From Ktedonobacter racemifer DSM 44963 (GTDB lineage Bacteria > Chloroflexota > Ktedonobacteria > Ktedonobacterales > Ktedonobacteraceae), in NCBI RefSeq assembly GCF_000178855.1, contig NZ_ADVG01000001.1, positions 248,001-312,000 on the forward strand: a stretch of DNA of 64,000 nt. Reading direction: 5' to 3'. The notes under the pieces are model-generated. The model worked only from the letters and a program-made list of their open reading frames with translations. It searched no databases and was not told where the DNA came from. Of the stretch, positions 63,519 to 64,000 are shown one piece after another (within the stretch, counting starts at the first letter, position 1; the number at the start of each line of letters is the position of its first letter). Both the position numbers and the translations under genes were made by a program.

Positions 63519-64000
63519 GGACGGTTTCCTCCTCGATATTTGCTCGCACCGCTTTGTGCTTCGATAGGGGCATGCCGTAGGTTGCGGGAATCTCCCCTTC
63601 CGGAATAGGCTGAGCAAAACGCCAGTGTCTCACCCACAACGTCAGTGGGATCAAAAGCAGTAAGACAATGAGCGAGGTCCATTGGGCTTGCTTGAGCCCC
63701 CAATCCAGCGTGAAGAGCGGCACGACGGTATTCGCACGGGTAAAGAAGGCCAGAAACTGGGTAAGGGCATAGCCACCCAGATAGATGAGCAAGCGCATAC
63801 CGGGGCGGCGATACCATCGGGCCAGCAGCAGGAGTATTCCAATCAGCAGAAGGTTGAACAGGATCTCGTAGGCGGCTGCCGGTTGTACCGGGACATGGCA
63901 GGTGCCTGCTTCCGGATTCTGACAAGCCCAACTGGCCGGATTGTCATACACCGTGGACCAGGGAAGCATGCTGGAATACCCAATGATATCGCCGTTAATG
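63499..64000 (-). CDS. lgt: Prolipoprotein diacylglyceryl transferase, 5' end outside window
   Basis: C-terminal part of Lgt, the membrane enzyme that moves diacylglycerol from phosphatidylglycerol to the lipobox Cys of prolipoproteins. The frame is open to the window edge. Seen: INGDIIGYSSMLPW, corresponding to the conserved Asn-Gly region, QPAAAYEILFNLL with the family's Tyr-Glu, and three or four membrane helices (LLLIGILLLLARWY, LIYLGGYALTQFLAFF, LIVLLLLIPLTLWV). It ends with a soluble tail of about 35 residues. A small membrane-protein gene overlaps its end. Confidence 0.85.
   Translation of the reverse strand, partial: INGDIIGYSSMLPWSTVYDNPASWACQNPEAGTCHVPVQPAAAYEILFNLLLIGILLLLARWYRRPGMRLLIYLGGYALTQFLAFFTRANTVVPLFTLDWGLKQAQWTSLIVLLLLIPLTLWVRHWRFAQPIPEGEIPATYGMPLSKHKAVRANIEEETVHVSHLE

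Noticed and set aside
1..64000. rRNA, tRNA, CRISPR array, cas genes, replication origin
   Set aside because: No sequence resembling these was found on either strand by reading.

Overview
This window most likely comes from a large, transposon-rich bacterial genome of the Ktedonobacteria type (Chloroflexota). That placement is an inference from three things seen here: mid-range GC, very high transposon density, and the style of the host genes (histidine kinases with many near-identical PAS repeats, a membrane-anchored Ser/Thr kinase with a Pro/Thr-rich linker, short-period leucine-rich repeats). No rRNA, tRNA or CRISPR array was seen.

Layout. 1-7.2 kb: the 3' end of a multi-PAS histidine kinase, a miniature element with Tn3-type ends, a Tn3-family transposase and a large serine recombinase. 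7.2-8.0 kb: an AT-rich island with an orphan double-glycine-leader peptide gene and its own terminator. 8.2-17.7 kb: IS200/IS605-type tnpB elements, two of them invaded by group II introns, around one intact F420-type oxidoreductase gene. 18-26.3 kb: a membrane protein, an IS630-family element that seems to enclose a DUF1963 gene, a WD40 remnant, a 1,221-residue histidine kinase with eight PAS domains, and a YCII protein. 26.3-38.5 kb: tnpB copies, an iscB element, a quinone-oxidoreductase-like gene, an IS4-type copy, a leucine-rich-repeat gene, a GH25 lysozyme, a phosphotransferase and an intact tnpB. 39-47.3 kb: a histidine kinase between long inverted repeats, an alpha/beta hydrolase, a three-gene operon (AraC regulator, O-methyltransferase, VOC protein), a MerR regulator and a BtrH-like protein. 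47.4-55.4 kb: IS3, IS1182, a methyltransferase gene split by an insertion sequence, a Tn554-type remnant and a complete IS607. 55.4-64 kb: a Ser/Thr kinase, a second iscB element, another tnpB, a second IS4-type copy, and lgt with a small overlapping membrane-protein gene.

How it fits together. About half of the window is mobile DNA. It contains eight tnpB genes or remnants and two iscB genes; four of the ten (two tnpB, two iscB) look intact. Both iscB genes have a shared RNA-like leader upstream. The host genes left between insertions are mainly sensing and regulation (three histidine kinases, one Ser/Thr kinase, AraC, MerR), small-molecule modification (methyltransferases, phosphotransferase, oxidoreductases, hydrolase) and cell-envelope functions (lysozyme, lgt). 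Many mobile genes are frameshifted, and three of the frame breaks fall on or beside A-runs, so each was judged separately as a dead copy or as possible slippage. The least ordinary items are the orphan His/Asp/Gly-rich peptide, the group II introns nested in tnpB elements, the kinase between long inverted repeats, and two long perfect palindromes.
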